A stretch of 35,245 nucleotides of DNA from the NCBI GenBank assembly GCA_012522535.1, contig JAAYKF010000036.1, positions 1 to 35,245 of the forward strand, read 5' to 3'. Of the stretch, positions 1 to 8,503 are shown one piece after another. The position numbers and the translations under genes were made by a program. The notes below the pieces were generated by a model, which saw nothing but the letters and a program-made list of their open reading frames with translations, had not been told where the DNA came from and searched no databases. This DNA is from Bacteroidales bacterium (GTDB lineage: Bacteria > Bacteroidota > Bacteroidia > Bacteroidales > WCHB1-69). Position 1 is the stretch's first letter, and each line of letters opens with the position of its first letter.

Positions 1-56
1 AAAAGAATTAGGTTTAACGGATGTTTTTTAGAATTTTGTGATACTATCCAAAAAAA

Positions 57-79
57 GGGGCTAAGCAAAACTTAGCCCC
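57..79 (-). terminator. Rho-independent terminator of mutAB
   Basis: A 9-bp perfect stem (ggggctaag / cttagcccc) encloses a 5-base loop. It is followed on the minus strand by six T (positions 56-51) and flanked on the plus side by four T. It lies 25 bases past the mutB stop, so it most likely ends the mutA-mutB transcript, and it could also work in the other direction. Confidence 0.85.
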
Positions 80-103
80 TTTTAGTATTATTTATGTTTG
101 GAA

Positions 104-2251
104 TTAGTCTTCCAACATAATATCAAGTATTTGTATGGCACATTCAGAGATAATTGAGCCGGGTCCAAATACTGCGGCTACTCCTTTTTCGTACAAGAAA
201 TCGTAGTCTTGTGGTGGAATTACACCGCCCACAACAACCATAATATCTTCACGTCCAAGTTTTCTCAACTCTTCCATCACTTGTGGTACAAGGGTTTTGT
301 GTCCGGCAGCAAGTGACGAGACTCCAAGAATGTGAACATCATTTTCTACAGCTTGTTGGGCTGCTTCGGCTGGTGTTTGGAAAAGTGGTCCCATATCCAC
401 GTCGAAGCCTATATCGGCATAGCCTGTGGCTACAACCTTAGCTCCTCTGTCGTGACCATCTTGCCCCATTTTGGCAACCATAATTCTAGGACGGCGTCCC
501 TCTTTTTCGGCAAATTTTTCTGCCATTTCTGTAGCTTTTTTGAAGCTATCATTTTCGTTTGTCTCTGATGAATACACGCCTGAAATTAAATTAATTTTCG
601 ATTTATATCTTCCGTAAACTTTTTCTAAAGCATCTGAAATTTCGCCCAAAGTGGCTCTCTTGCGAGCTGCATCCACCGACAATGCCAACAAATTACCCTC
701 GCCAGTTTCGGCACTCTTTGTTAGTGCTGCCAAAGCCTCATCAACATCAGCTTGATTGCGGTTTGCCTTTAATTCTTCCAAACGTTTAAGCTGTGCCAAA
801 CGAACGGTTGTATTGTCAACCTCAAGAGTTTCGATGGGGTCTTCTTTCTCCAAGCGATATTTGTTAACTCCCACAATTATATCTTTTCCAGAGTCGATAC
901 GTGCTTGTTTACGAGCAGCTGCCTCTTCGATACGCATTTTGGGTACTCCCGATTCGATAGCTTTTGCCATTCCGCCCAAAGACTCCACCTCTTCGATATG
1001 TGCCCATGCACGACGAACGATATCGTTGGTTAGCGATTCAACATAGTATGAACCAGCCCATGGGTCAACAGCTCTACAAATATTTGTTTCATCTTGTATA
1101 AACAGCTGAGTGTTACGGGCAATACGTGCACTAAAATCTGTTGGTAGAGCAATGGCTTCGTCCAATGCATTGGTGTGCAACGACTGAGTATGTCCCATGG
1201 CAGCTCCCATGGCTTCTATACAAGTACGTGCAACATTATTGAATGGGTCTTGCTCTGTTAAACTCCAACCTGAGGTTTGCGAGTGCGTACGCAAAGCCAT
1301 TGACTTTATGTTTTGTGGATTGAATTGTTTTACAATTTTCGCCCACAACATACGTGCTGCTCTCATTTTGGCAATTTCCATAAAGTGGTTCATTCCCACA
1401 GCCCAGAAGAACGACAAACGTGGTGCAAATTGGTCAACGCTCATACCTGCCTTTATCCCTGTACGAAGATACTCTAAACCATCAGCCAAAGTGTATGCCA
1501 TCTCGATATCAGCAGTGGCTCCAGCCTCTTGCATATGGTATCCTGAAATGGAAATCGAGTTAAATTTAGGCATATTTTCGGAGGTAAATTTGAAAATATC
1601 GGCAATAATTCTCATTGATGGCTCTGGTGGATAAATATATGTATTACGCACCATAAACTCTTTCAGAATGTCGTTTTGTATTGTACCGCTAAGTTGCTCA
1701 AGGTTAACGCCTTGCTCTTCGGCAGCCACAATATAGAATGCCATAATGGGCAATACAGCACCATTCATGGTCATAGAAACTGACATTTTGTCCAATGGAA
1801 TTTGGTCGAATAATATTTTCATATCCAAGATTGAGTCGATGGCAACGCCAGCTTTACCAACGTCTCCCACAACTCTATCGTGATCGGAGTCGTAGCCACG
1901 GTGAGTAGCCAAGTCGAAGGCAACAGACAATCCTTTTTGCCCTGCTGCAAGATTTCGACGATAGAATGCATTACTCTCTTCGGCGGTGGAGAAACCAGCA
2001 TATTGACGCACTGTCCATGGCCTCATTACATACATTGTTGAGTATGGTCCGCGTAAATATGGAGGAATTCCAGCTGCATAATTCAGATGCTCCATTCCGG
2101 CAAGGTCTTCTTTGCCATAGGCAGCTTTAACAGCTATTTGCTCCGAAGTCATCCAATCTTTTGATATATTATTTTCCTTTGCCCAATTTTCAAAGTTATG
2201 CTCTGAATCGATTATGGGCTTATATGGTATATTTTTAAAATCTGGTCTCAT
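104..2251 (-). CDS. mutB: Methylmalonyl-CoA mutase large (catalytic) subunit
   Basis: This is the adenosylcobalamin-dependent subunit that interconverts succinyl-CoA and (R)-methylmalonyl-CoA in the cytosol, the carbon-skeleton step of propionate formation or use. At 715 aa it is full length for the family. The N-terminal part is the TIM-barrel substrate domain, with typical stretches such as [18 protein letters not shown] and [23 protein letters not shown]. The C-terminal B12 domain carries the base-off cobalamin motif DGHDRG at about residues 598-603, with H600 as the expected cobalt ligand, followed by [12 protein letters not shown]. It follows mutA on the same strand with an 11-base gap and ends just before a strong terminator, so the two form an operon. 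No MeaB chaperone or epimerase gene is in the window. Confidence 0.97.
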   Translation of the reverse strand: MRPDFKNIPYKPIIDSEHNFENWAKENNISKDWMTSEQIAVKAAYGKEDLAGMEHLNYAAGIPPYLRGPYSTMYVMRPWTVRQYAGFSTAEESNAFYRRNLAAGQKGLSVAFDLATHRGYDSDHDRVVGDVGKAGVAIDSILDMKILFDQIPLDKMSVSMTMNGAVLPIMAFYIVAAEEQGVNLEQLSGTIQNDILKEFMVRNTYIYPPEPSMRIIADIFKFTSENMPKFNSISISGYHMQEAGATADIEMAYTLADGLEYLRTGIKAGMSVDQFAPRLSFFWAVGMNHFMEIAKMRAARMLWAKIVKQFNPQNIKSMALRTHSQTSGWSLTEQDPFNNVARTCIEAMGAAMGHTQSLHTNALDEAIALPTDFSARIARNTQLFIQDETNICRAVDPWAGSYYVESLTNDIVRRAWAHIEEVESLGGMAKAIESGVPKMRIEEAAARKQARIDSGKDIIVGVNKYRLEKEDPIETLEVDNTTVRLAQLKRLEELKANRNQADVDEALAALTKSAETGEGNLLALSVDAARKRATLGEISDALEKVYGRYKSKINLISGVYSSETNENDSFKKATEMAEKFAEKEGRRPRIMVAKMGQDGHDRGAKVVATGYADIGFDVDMGPLFQTPAEAAQQAVENDVHILGVSSLAAGHKTLVPQVMEELRKLGREDIMVVVGGVIPPQDYDFLYEKGVAAVFGPGSIISECAIQILDIMLED

Positions 2252-2262
2252 GATTGTTCTCC

Positions 2263-4137
2263 TTAGTTTTGTTTCTCAATGTTTAATAAGTTATTGTACT
2301 TTTTAAGCTCTTCCAAAACATTGGAACGAACGTGAATATAATTTTCAACGCCGATGGCTTTAAAGCTGTCCAAAAGCTCTTTGGGGTATCCTGCAACCAC
2401 TGTTATTGCATTGAGCTTTTGCTTGTTCAGCTCTTCCTTCACTTGGGGTACTACTTGTTCATATTCATCGTCGGAGCTACAAACCACAACAATATCAGCA
2501 TTTTTCGCCATTGCTTCGGCAACGCCTTCTTGAGCAGTTTCAAATCCGTTGTTATCAACAATTTCGTATCCAGCACAGCCAAAGAAGTTTGTTGCAAATC
2601 CGGCTCTTGCCTTACGCATTGCCAAATTTCCAATTGTCAAAAGGAAAACCACAGGACGGCTACCGCCATTTTCAACAAACTTTTCTGTTGATAATCTGAG
2701 GTTTTCAAAACCTTCGGAACGACGACTGGCATTAAGTCCGTCATACTCTTCTTCTTTTATATCTTCAATTTCGTTAAGCATAAATTCGTTGGCATTGGGA
2801 TATTGATTTGTTCCCACCATAACAGTTTTTCTTGTTGCCACATCTATTGCTCTTTGCACCGCTGTAGCTTCGATGGCTGCTTTTATGCTTAAGTTCTCCA
2901 CATTGGCTATAAATCCGCCTTCGGCTTCTATTATTTGGAACAGACTCCATGCCGATGATGCCAACATATCTGTTAGATTTTCGATATAATACGAGCCTGC
3001 TGATGGGTCAACAACTTTATCAAAATATGACTCGTGCTTCAATAAAAGCTGCACATTACGAGCTATTCTTGAAGAGAACTCATTTTCTTTTTTATAGTTT
3101 ATATCATAAGGGTTTAGCATAATTGAGTCGCAACCAGCAACTGCTGCCGACATACCTTCGGTGGTCAAGCGGAGCATATTTACGTTGGCATCGTAAATTG
3201 ATTTATTCCACAATGAACTCACAGCATGCAATCTCATTTTCGTAGATTCTTCGTTTTGTGGATTGTATTGTTTTACAATCTTTGCCCACAACATTCTAAC
3301 TGCTCTAAATTTTGCTATTTCAAGGAAATAGTTGCTACCAACTCCAAATTGGAACTCCATTTTGGGTGCAATTTTATCCACTTCCACACCTTTTTCTGCT
3401 GCAAAAGCAAGATATTCATTTCCCCATGCCAATGCATAAGCCATTTCTTGAACTATATGTGCACCTGCATTGTGCATTGTTTTGGCATTAACAGAAATTG
3501 TTCTGATTTTCGATTTCTGAACCAAATCGCTAATTGCAACATTCAGCACTCTTTGCATCACATCAGCCTTAGAGGTTGGAAATTTATTGTTTTGCAAAAC
3601 ATAGTGAATAGGATCTCTGTCGAACTGAATGTCGAGCTTTGTTACATCTAACTTTTTCTTTTCAACATAAGCCGAAATTACCTCAAAAAGCTGGGTATAT
3701 GATGTTGCGTTGTGAAATCTAATGGGATTTTCTTGCAAACAAATATTTGCCAAAAGTACTTCTAAATCTTCAACTTCGTTAACATTAAAAGCATTAAAAG
3801 CAATAGCTTCTGCTCCGCGTCCAAAAGCTTTAAGGGCAATTTTGTTGGCTTTTTGCAAGTCCTCTTCTCTAATTTCTTGAACTATCTGCCAGTTGTTTTC
3901 TACACCTTTGTTGCCACGAACAAAAGGATAAGCATCTGGGTTTTGTCTTAAATAGTTTAAGTTCTCAATGTCTTCTTCTCTGTAATAAGGTCTAACCGAT
4001 AAACCTTCGTCGGTTTTCCAAACAAGTCGTTTTTCGTAATCGGCACCTTTTAGGTCGGCCTCAATTACACTCTCCCACTCTTGAGTTGAAATGGGTGGAA
4101 ACTCCTCAAATAGTCGTTTTTTCTGGTTTGATTCCAT
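2263..4137 (-). CDS. mutA: Methylmalonyl-CoA mutase small subunit
   Basis: This is the non-catalytic partner of MutB in the heterodimeric mutase, 624 aa, as expected. It shares the barrel fold with MutB, visible in matching stretches such as [18 protein letters not shown] and [14 protein letters not shown]. Where MutB has the cobalamin motif DxHxxG, this protein reads [20 protein letters not shown], so the cobalt-binding histidine is absent, as is usual for MutA. It is the first gene of the mutAB operon. A Bacteroidota-type promoter box lies about 30 bases upstream of the ATG. Confidence 0.95.
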   Translation of the reverse strand: MESNQKKRLFEEFPPISTQEWESVIEADLKGADYEKRLVWKTDEGLSVRPYYREEDIENLNYLRQNPDAYPFVRGNKGVENNWQIVQEIREEDLQKANKIALKAFGRGAEAIAFNAFNVNEVEDLEVLLANICLQENPIRFHNATSYTQLFEVISAYVEKKKLDVTKLDIQFDRDPIHYVLQNNKFPTSKADVMQRVLNVAISDLVQKSKIRTISVNAKTMHNAGAHIVQEMAYALAWGNEYLAFAAEKGVEVDKIAPKMEFQFGVGSNYFLEIAKFRAVRMLWAKIVKQYNPQNEESTKMRLHAVSSLWNKSIYDANVNMLRLTTEGMSAAVAGCDSIMLNPYDINYKKENEFSSRIARNVQLLLKHESYFDKVVDPSAGSYYIENLTDMLASSAWSLFQIIEAEGGFIANVENLSIKAAIEATAVQRAIDVATRKTVMVGTNQYPNANEFMLNEIEDIKEEEYDGLNASRRSEGFENLRLSTEKFVENGGSRPVVFLLTIGNLAMRKARAGFATNFFGCAGYEIVDNNGFETAQEGVAEAMAKNADIVVVCSSDDEYEQVVPQVKEELNKQKLNAITVVAGYPKELLDSFKAIGVENYIHVRSNVLEELKKYNNLLNIEKQN

Positions 4138-4169
4138 TTTTAGATTGATTTATTAATAATAATTGACTG

Positions 4170-4202
4170 CAAAATTATAATAAAATCAGTACTTTACACA
4201 AT
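4170..4202 (-). promoter_or_regulatory. Putative mutAB promoter
   Basis: On the minus strand TAATTTTG (4177-4170) matches the Bacteroidota -7 box TAnnTTTG exactly. A TTGTG (4202-4198) lies about 20 bases upstream in the -33 position. The predicted transcript start is about 25 bases before the mutA ATG. The motif match is seen; promoter activity is inferred. Confidence 0.45.
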
Positions 4203-4301
4203 ATTATTAGGGATAATGAATATTTTAGTGCATAATGGTAAAACTAATGTGAAAAAAACAAAAATTTACTCGACTTTACTTCATTGAATGCGATAGAAAA
4301 T

Positions 4302-4341
4302 AAAAAAACGGGTTTCGAAACTCCTTGAGCTTCAAAACCCG
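4302..4341 (-). terminator. Rho-independent terminator after the 26-aa ORF
   Basis: On the minus strand a 15-bp stem (cgggttttgaagctc / gagtttcgaaacccg, complete if two G-U pairs are allowed) has a 3-base loop and is followed by seven T (4308-4302). It lies 23 bases after the stop of the 26-aa ORF at 4365-4445, so that ORF sits in a defined transcription unit separate from mutA. Confidence 0.85.
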
Positions 4342-4364
4342 CCTGAACAAATTAGGAATTATGA

Positions 4365-4445
4365 TTAAAAAATATAAGTTAGTGACAATAACAATGCCAT
4401 AACTCCTAAGTAGATTGCCCATAATACTAATTTCACTGATTTCAT
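4365..4445 (-). CDS. 26-aa putative single-pass membrane microprotein
   Basis: A short open frame, ATG to TAA, encodes MKSVKLVLWAIYLGV... ending LLLSLTYIF. It has a basic start (K2, K5) and then about 20 hydrophobic residues, so it is predicted to span the inner membrane once. It is immediately followed by a strong terminator (4341-4302) and preceded by an intergenic region with a possible sigma-factor-type promoter (GGCAACCTTTT at 4509-4499). I do not recognise a family. Before the AbiE insertion it would have lain about 150 bases downstream of the LtaS-like gene on the same strand. The ORF is short enough to be chance, but the membrane profile plus a dedicated terminator argue for a real small gene. 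Confidence 0.5.
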   Translation of the reverse strand: MKSVKLVLWAIYLGVMALLLSLTYIF

Positions 4446-4474
4446 GGCTTTAAATTTTAATGTTTATACTATTT

Positions 4475-4509
4475 AATAGATAAACATCTAAAAGGGTCAA
4501 AAGGTTGCC
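4475..4509 (-). promoter_or_regulatory. Possible ECF-type promoter of the 26-aa ORF
   Basis: The minus strand reads GGCAACCTTTT (4509-4499), then about 15 bases on TTTATCTATT (4484-4475), roughly 30 bases before the ATG of the microprotein. The layout resembles promoters with an AAC-type -35 element used by ECF sigma factors. No TAnnTTTG box for the housekeeping sigma factor is seen here. The assignment is by resemblance only. Confidence 0.25.
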
Positions 4510-4593
4510 TCTATTTTAATCTACTCTAAATAAAAATTGTTAAAATGTTATTTCATACTGATAATCAAACCATTAGCAAAAACGATTTGAGCT

Positions 4594-4740
4594 AACTATT
4601 CTCTAATAATCTAAAAAATCTTGAAATAGTTCTTGAACATATGCCTTTGCATCATCTACATAATGCTTCTGACTATCGTCAAAATCATTTCTAAAAACCC
4701 TATCCAAGCCAAGGTGATATAAAAACTGTCCTTGGGGATT
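4594..4740. repeat. 147-bp direct repeat, left copy (flanks AbiE cassette)
   Basis: This segment matches 6576-6722 with three mismatches (at 4600, 4601 and 4618). It is a second copy of the last 46 codons (stop included) of the LtaS-like gene plus 9 bases beyond its stop. Within the coding part there is one difference, which would change a Glu to an Asp four residues before the end. The two copies have the same orientation and lie 1,982 bp apart, enclosing the AbiE genes. Confidence 0.95.
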
Positions 4741-4767
4741 AGTAAAAAAAAACGTATATTTTTCCAT
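4603..4767 (-). pseudogene. 54-aa ORF carrying a duplicated LtaS-like C-terminus
   Basis: An open frame starts at ATG 4767, reads MEKYTFFFT, then enters the duplicated tail in frame (NPQGQFLYHLGLDRV...) and ends at the same TAG as the full gene, ending LFQDFLDY where the full gene has LFQEFLDY. It is a by-product or remnant of the event that placed the AbiE cassette at the gene's 3' end. The catalytic domain and all membrane segments are missing, so no enzyme function is expected. Whether it is translated is unknown. Confidence 0.6.
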
Positions 4768-4816
4768 TAATTTTATTATTGATATAAAAAAAGAACTACC
4801 TTTACAGTCGAAAATC

Positions 4817-4845
4817 TGTCCCGATTATTTGCAATATTTGGGACA
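4817..4845. promoter_or_regulatory. 29-bp palindrome, candidate AbiEi operator
   Basis: Arms TGTCCCGATTATT (4817-4829) and AATATTTGGGACA (4833-4845) are inverted repeats matching at 11 of 13 positions around a TGC centre, ending 16 bases before the abiEi ATG. AbiEi antitoxins are known to repress their own operon by binding inverted repeats in the promoter, so this is the natural operator candidate. The palindrome is seen; binding is inferred. Confidence 0.55.
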
Positions 4846-4861
4846 ATAAGCAACTAATAAT

Positions 4862-5479
4862 ATGCGTGAAACAGTTGAGGACAAAATACTTACAAAAATA
4901 AAAAAAGCCAAGAGGGGTACGCTTTTTTTTAGCAACAATTTTACTTCTTTTGGCAGTTCTGAAACTGTTAGACGTTTACTTAACAGATTGGTGGAAAAAG
5001 GAGAAATTGACAGAGTAGCAGCTGGTATTTTCGTGCGTCCCGAAATTGACAAAATCATTGGTAAAATTACTCCAAAAATTGAAGATATTGCAGATGCTAT
5101 TGCACGGCGAGATAAAGCAAAAATCGTTCCCACAGGTGCCTATGCGATGAATATGCTAGGTCTTTCTACACAAGTACCTATGAAAATTGTTTATCTTACA
5201 GACGGTTCTGCGAGAAACATCAAAGTAGGCAACTACACAATTTCATTCATTCGCACAGCACCCAAAAATGTGGCTGCAATCGGCAAAATCAGTCGTTTGG
5301 CAATTCAGGCTTTAAAAAGCATTGGTCAAGAGAATGTTAGTCAAGTAGAGATTGAACAAATACAAAATGCTTTAATGAAAGAGAAAGTATCGCACTTGGA
5401 ACATGATATTCGGGTTGCACCTGCGTGGATTAAAGAAATAATTAGATATTCACTACAAAAACTCAAAGGAAATGAGTAA
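4862..5479 (+). CDS. AbiEi-type antitoxin (DUF6088 family)
   Basis: This is the antitoxin and likely autorepressor of an AbiE-type (type IV) toxin-antitoxin system, associated with abortive phage infection and plasmid stability. At 205 aa it has an N-terminal winged-helix region (about residues 10-60, including ETVRRLLNRLVEKGEIDRV and AAGIFVRPE). A C-terminal domain typical of DUF6088/AbiEi proteins follows (TGAYAMNMLGLSTQVP, YLTDGSARNIKVG). The frame is intact. Its stop overlaps the toxin start by 8 bases (ATGAGTAA), a coupled arrangement usual for abiEi-abiEii. A near-perfect palindrome lies just upstream. The cassette is flanked by 147-bp direct repeats, which marks it as acquired DNA. Confidence 0.85.
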   Translation: MRETVEDKILTKIKKAKRGTLFFSNNFTSFGSSETVRRLLNRLVEKGEIDRVAAGIFVRPEIDKIIGKITPKIEDIADAIARRDKAKIVPTGAYAMNMLGLSTQVPMKIVYLTDGSARNIKVGNYTISFIRTAPKNVAAIGKISRLAIQALKSIGQENVSQVEIEQIQNALMKEKVSHLEHDIRVAPAWIKEIIRYSLQKLKGNE

Positions 5480-6479
5480 AAACAATTTCATAGCTTTACC
5501 TGAACAGTCGAGGCGAAACGCATTTACTGAAGCAGCAACAAGAAAAGCACTACCCGCAGTTGCAGTTGAAAAAGATTGGTGGATAACGGCAGTATTACAC
5601 GCTTTATTCTTATTGCCTTACGCAGAACACTTGTCGTTCAAGGGTGGTACTTCTTTGAGTAAATGCTACAACTTAATAGAACGCTTTTCTGAAGATATAG
5701 ACATTGCTATAAACCGCGAGAAACCTAATTTCACGAAAACAAATACACGGTTACGTAACGATTTGCGTCGTGCCACCTGCAAATTTGTAAGAGAAGAAAT
5801 GCAGTTTGATGTTAAAAAACAACTATAGGTCAACGGCATAACCGCTAATTTATTTACGGTAAACGTGAATATTACACCTATTACAACTACCGACCCCGAA
5901 ATTATTGAAGTTGCGTACCAATCATTGTTTGACGATAACGACTATATTAAACCAGTTGTAAAAATAGAAATTAGCGGACGCTCAATGAGTGAGCCCTTGC
6001 AAAGGGTAAAGCTACAATCAATTGTTGATGAGGCTTTTGCCAAAATGCAATTTGCAAACCCTCCATTTGAAGTAAATGCCGTGGCTCCTGAACGAACGTT
6101 TTTAGAGAAAATTTTCTTGTTGCATGAGGAGTTTTCTAAATCAGGAGAACTAATAAGAACAGAACGGATGAGCCGCCATTTATATGATTTAGAAAAAATG
6201 GCGAGTACTGATATTGCTAAAAAAGCATTGGCGGACAAAGTGCTGTACGAAAACATTGTTGAACACCGCCGTATCTTTATCGGTTTAAGTGGTTTTGACT
6301 ATGATACGCTCGCACCTAAAGCCGTAAAAATCATTCCCCCCGAAAGCGTATTTATACAGTGGCAACAAGATTACGAAACTATGCAACGTAGCATGATTTA
6401 TGGAAAATCGTTATCATTCAGCAATCTGATTGACAGAATAAAAGAATTGAACAAAAAAATAGGAGAAATAAGCTGGTAA
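5472..6479 (+). pseudogene. AbiEii nucleotidyltransferase toxin, interrupted by in-frame TAG
   Basis: AbiEii toxins are cytoplasmic nucleotidyltransferases that block growth when not neutralised by AbiEi. The first 118 residues hold the catalytic core: GGTSLSK at 58-64 and SEDIDI at 73-78 (acidic pair D75 and D77). A TAG at 5826-5828 then stops translation after KKQL. The same frame stays open from 5829 to the TAA ending at 6479 and continues the family sequence (VNGITANLFTVNVNITP, then PERTFLEKIFLLHEE and the C-terminal helical part). Without the stop the product would be 335 aa, near the usual length. A single base change (from CAG, GAG or AAG) explains the lesion. Restart at GTG 5865 could give a 204-aa C-terminal piece without the core. 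The toxin is probably dead or much weakened; suppression or a split active form is not excluded. Confidence 0.8.
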
Positions 6480-6508
6480 ACTCAAGTCTAACTTACATCT
6501 AATATCAA

Positions 6509-6525
6509 TTATAATACCGACTGGA
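6509..6525 (+). repeat. Copy of dispersed motif TTATAATACCGACTGGA
   Basis: These 17 bases match 17199-17215 with one difference (C for T) and resemble the outer end of the inverted-repeat element at 32276-32371. The copy lies between the AbiE toxin and the right-hand direct repeat. It may be a solo end of a small repeat family. Confidence 0.4.
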
Positions 6526-6575
6526 AAAACATTTAGGACAAGTAGCTTTTGTGTTTCAGTTTTGATATTGTTTTA

Positions 6576-6722
6576 AACTATAATCTAATAATCTAAAAAT
6601 TCTTGAAATAGTTCTTGAACATATGCCTTTGCATCATCTACATAATGCTTCTGACTATCGTCAAAATCATTTCTAAAAACCCTATCCAAGCCAAGGTGAT
6701 ATAAAAACTGTCCTTGGGGATT
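6576..6722. repeat. 147-bp direct repeat, right copy (3' end of LtaS-like gene)
   Basis: This is the partner of 4594-4740 (144 of 147 identical). It forms the actual 3' end of the intact LtaS-like gene plus 9 bases past its stop. Together the copies bracket the AbiE cassette so that the target gene keeps a complete C-terminus. Confidence 0.95.
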
Positions 6723-8441
6723 TAGCCATGCAAAACCCTCATTCATTTCAAAGTAAGCAAATTCTGGTGTATAAGGGTTAAATAAATTTTTGGACCACCT
6801 ATATTTTGAGGTATCAAGTCCTAATTGTTTCAAAATTGTTGTTGTTATGTCGGTTTGCGATGCAATTTTATCATATTGAGTACCCTTGAACTCCTCTTTT
6901 ATAACATCACCCATAATCAGCATTGGAATTTGTCGATACTCGAAAGTGTTTACACCATAATTTTTATGGCTAACATGGCTGTGGTCTGCCACTATAACAA
7001 AGAGTGTATTTTTGTACCAATGCTGTTTTTTAGCATTTTCAAAAAAATCTCCCAGACATTTGTCTGTATAATAAACTGAATTAATAAATGGTAATTCGGA
7101 AATATCTTTTTTTATGACATTTTGTAATGGCTGATCGTAGGGCGAATGCGAGCTTTGCGTAAAAACAACATGGAAAAAGGGTTCCTTTTCATTTTTTAAA
7201 TCATTTAAGCTTCGCTGAAAAAGATATTCGTCATGAACTCCCAATCTACCACGTGGTATAGATTTATCAAAATTTTCAAGCTCTATTATTTTATCAAACT
7301 GATTATACATCAAATATGATTTTATATTTCCATATCTGAGCTGTCCTCCGAAGTAAAAACTTGAGTTCCAGCCATTTTCATTCAAATCCTTCACCATACT
7401 TGGCAATGAAGAATATTTTTCGGGATAATTTGTAAATGTAGTTATGGGCAAACTTGGAAAACCAGCAAAAAACGCCACCATTCCTTGCTGCGATCGATTT
7501 CCACTGGCGTATAAATTGGTAAAAAGCACACCTTCTTTTTCCAACTTATGAAAATTTGGAGTAATAAAATCATCGCCACTGATGGACTCAATTACCGTTG
7601 CCGGCCAGCTTTCAAGTATTATATATACAATGTTTGGCTTTGCAGAATTAAGGATATTTATGGTGGTGTCGGTTTCCACTTGATGCATCTCTTCCACCCT
7701 TTGTTGAGCAAATTCAGCATCAAAATATATAAAGGGATTTTCTCCACTAAACGAAGAATATTTAATATAATTGAAAACAAAATTCCATGTGGTATTCACA
7801 GCGGCATCATTCATAATCATATGGTCGGAGTACCATGCATCGCTTTGTGAAATGGGTATTTCTTTGGTTCCACCACGAACAAAATAGAACAATATCAAGG
7901 GCGTTAATAAGATAAAAACCAGCTTACTATACCACTTGCTAAAATTGTGTCCCTCCGGAAATTCAACAAACTTCTTATATACATAAATGGCGATAAACAT
8001 CACACTTACAAGCACAAAAAATAGGGCTAAAAGGTTTAAAAAAGAGATAGATTCGAAAACTTCCGATGGGTTTTTGAGATAAACAAGAGCTTTAGAATTA
8101 ATTTTTGTTCGCCATTCGGGATATATTCCCACTTCACCAATGGATAGAAGTGAAACTACACTTAGCACGATATATGTGTAAATATTTATGATTTTCGCTA
8201 TAAAATTCTTATTAATGAAAAGAGAGATAGTAGCAAAAGCATAGACTAAAGTTGTTATATATGCCAACATGGACATATCGAGATTGAAGGCTGCTACGAA
8301 GGATTTTGATATATGCCAAAAGGCTATATTTTCACTTCTAATGATGGAAAGATTTGCTAATATGAATATTAGCCTGAGCAAATTGAGTATTATTAACCAA
8401 TATACAACATATTTTAGGAAGAATAGCAGTAGTCGTTTCAT
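6585..8441 (-). CDS. LTA synthase/MdoB-like membrane phosphoglycerol-transferase family protein
   Basis: This is a 618-aa inner-membrane protein with an extracytoplasmic alkaline-phosphatase-superfamily domain, of the kind that moves phosphoglycerol or related groups onto surface polymers; its substrate here is unknown. Five membrane segments are visible near residues 5-30, 53-76, 83-104, 132-156 and 172-189. The catalytic domain starts near 269 with NIVYIILESWPAT, where E277 is the expected metal ligand. The nucleophile region reads YASGNRSQQG, so S317 sits where LtaS uses threonine. VADHSH (D486, H487, H489) gives further metal ligands. Its last 45 residues are duplicated beyond the AbiE cassette. 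A divergent promoter region separates it from yggS. Family assignment is firm; calling it a sulfatase or LTA synthase would be a guess. Confidence 0.85.
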   Translation of the reverse strand: MKRLLLFFLKYVVYWLIILNLLRLIFILANLSIIRSENIAFWHISKSFVAAFNLDMSMLAYITTLVYAFATISLFINKNFIAKIINIYTYIVLSVVSLLSIGEVGIYPEWRTKINSKALVYLKNPSEVFESISFLNLLALFFVLVSVMFIAIYVYKKFVEFPEGHNFSKWYSKLVFILLTPLILFYFVRGGTKEIPISQSDAWYSDHMIMNDAAVNTTWNFVFNYIKYSSFSGENPFIYFDAEFAQQRVEEMHQVETDTTINILNSAKPNIVYIILESWPATVIESISGDDFITPNFHKLEKEGVLFTNLYASGNRSQQGMVAFFAGFPSLPITTFTNYPEKYSSLPSMVKDLNENGWNSSFYFGGQLRYGNIKSYLMYNQFDKIIELENFDKSIPRGRLGVHDEYLFQRSLNDLKNEKEPFFHVVFTQSSHSPYDQPLQNVIKKDISELPFINSVYYTDKCLGDFFENAKKQHWYKNTLFVIVADHSHVSHKNYGVNTFEYRQIPMLIMGDVIKEEFKGTQYDKIASQTDITTTILKQLGLDTSKYRWSKNLFNPYTPEFAYFEMNEGFAWLNPQGQFLYHLGLDRVFRNDFDDSQKHYVDDAKAYVQELFQEFLDY

Positions 8442-8451
8442 TTGAAAACTT

Positions 8452-8491
8452 TATCTTTGTACAAAGTTAGTTAAAAAAGTTCTCACTCAAA
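8452..8491. promoter_or_regulatory. Overlapping divergent promoters, LtaS-like gene and yggS
   Basis: TATCTTTG (8452-8459, plus strand) and TAACTTTG (8469-8462, minus strand) both match the Bacteroidota -7 box TAnnTTTG and nearly form one palindrome around TA. The minus-strand box has a TTTG (8491-8488) 18 bases upstream, a good -33 element, and points to the LtaS-like gene with a start about 15 bases before its ATG. The plus-strand box points to yggS; no clear -33 element is seen for it. Confidence 0.5.
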
Positions 8492-8503
8492 TTTTTTTTC
8501 AAA

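Noticed and set aside
4138-4300. Cobalamin riboswitch upstream of mutA
   Set aside because: The predicted leader is only about 25 bases and no B12-box-like sequence is present.
4594-4740. Left repeat as a transposon target-site duplication
   Set aside because: At 147 bp it is far too long for known transposase duplications, and no transposase or terminal inverted repeats lie at the inner edges.
5826-5828. In-frame TAG in AbiEii read as pyrrolysine or programmed read-through
   Set aside because: No hairpin or other recoding signal is evident after it, the many other genes here give no sign of recoded TAG, and the LtaS-like gene uses TAG as its normal stop. A plain nonsense mutation is simpler.
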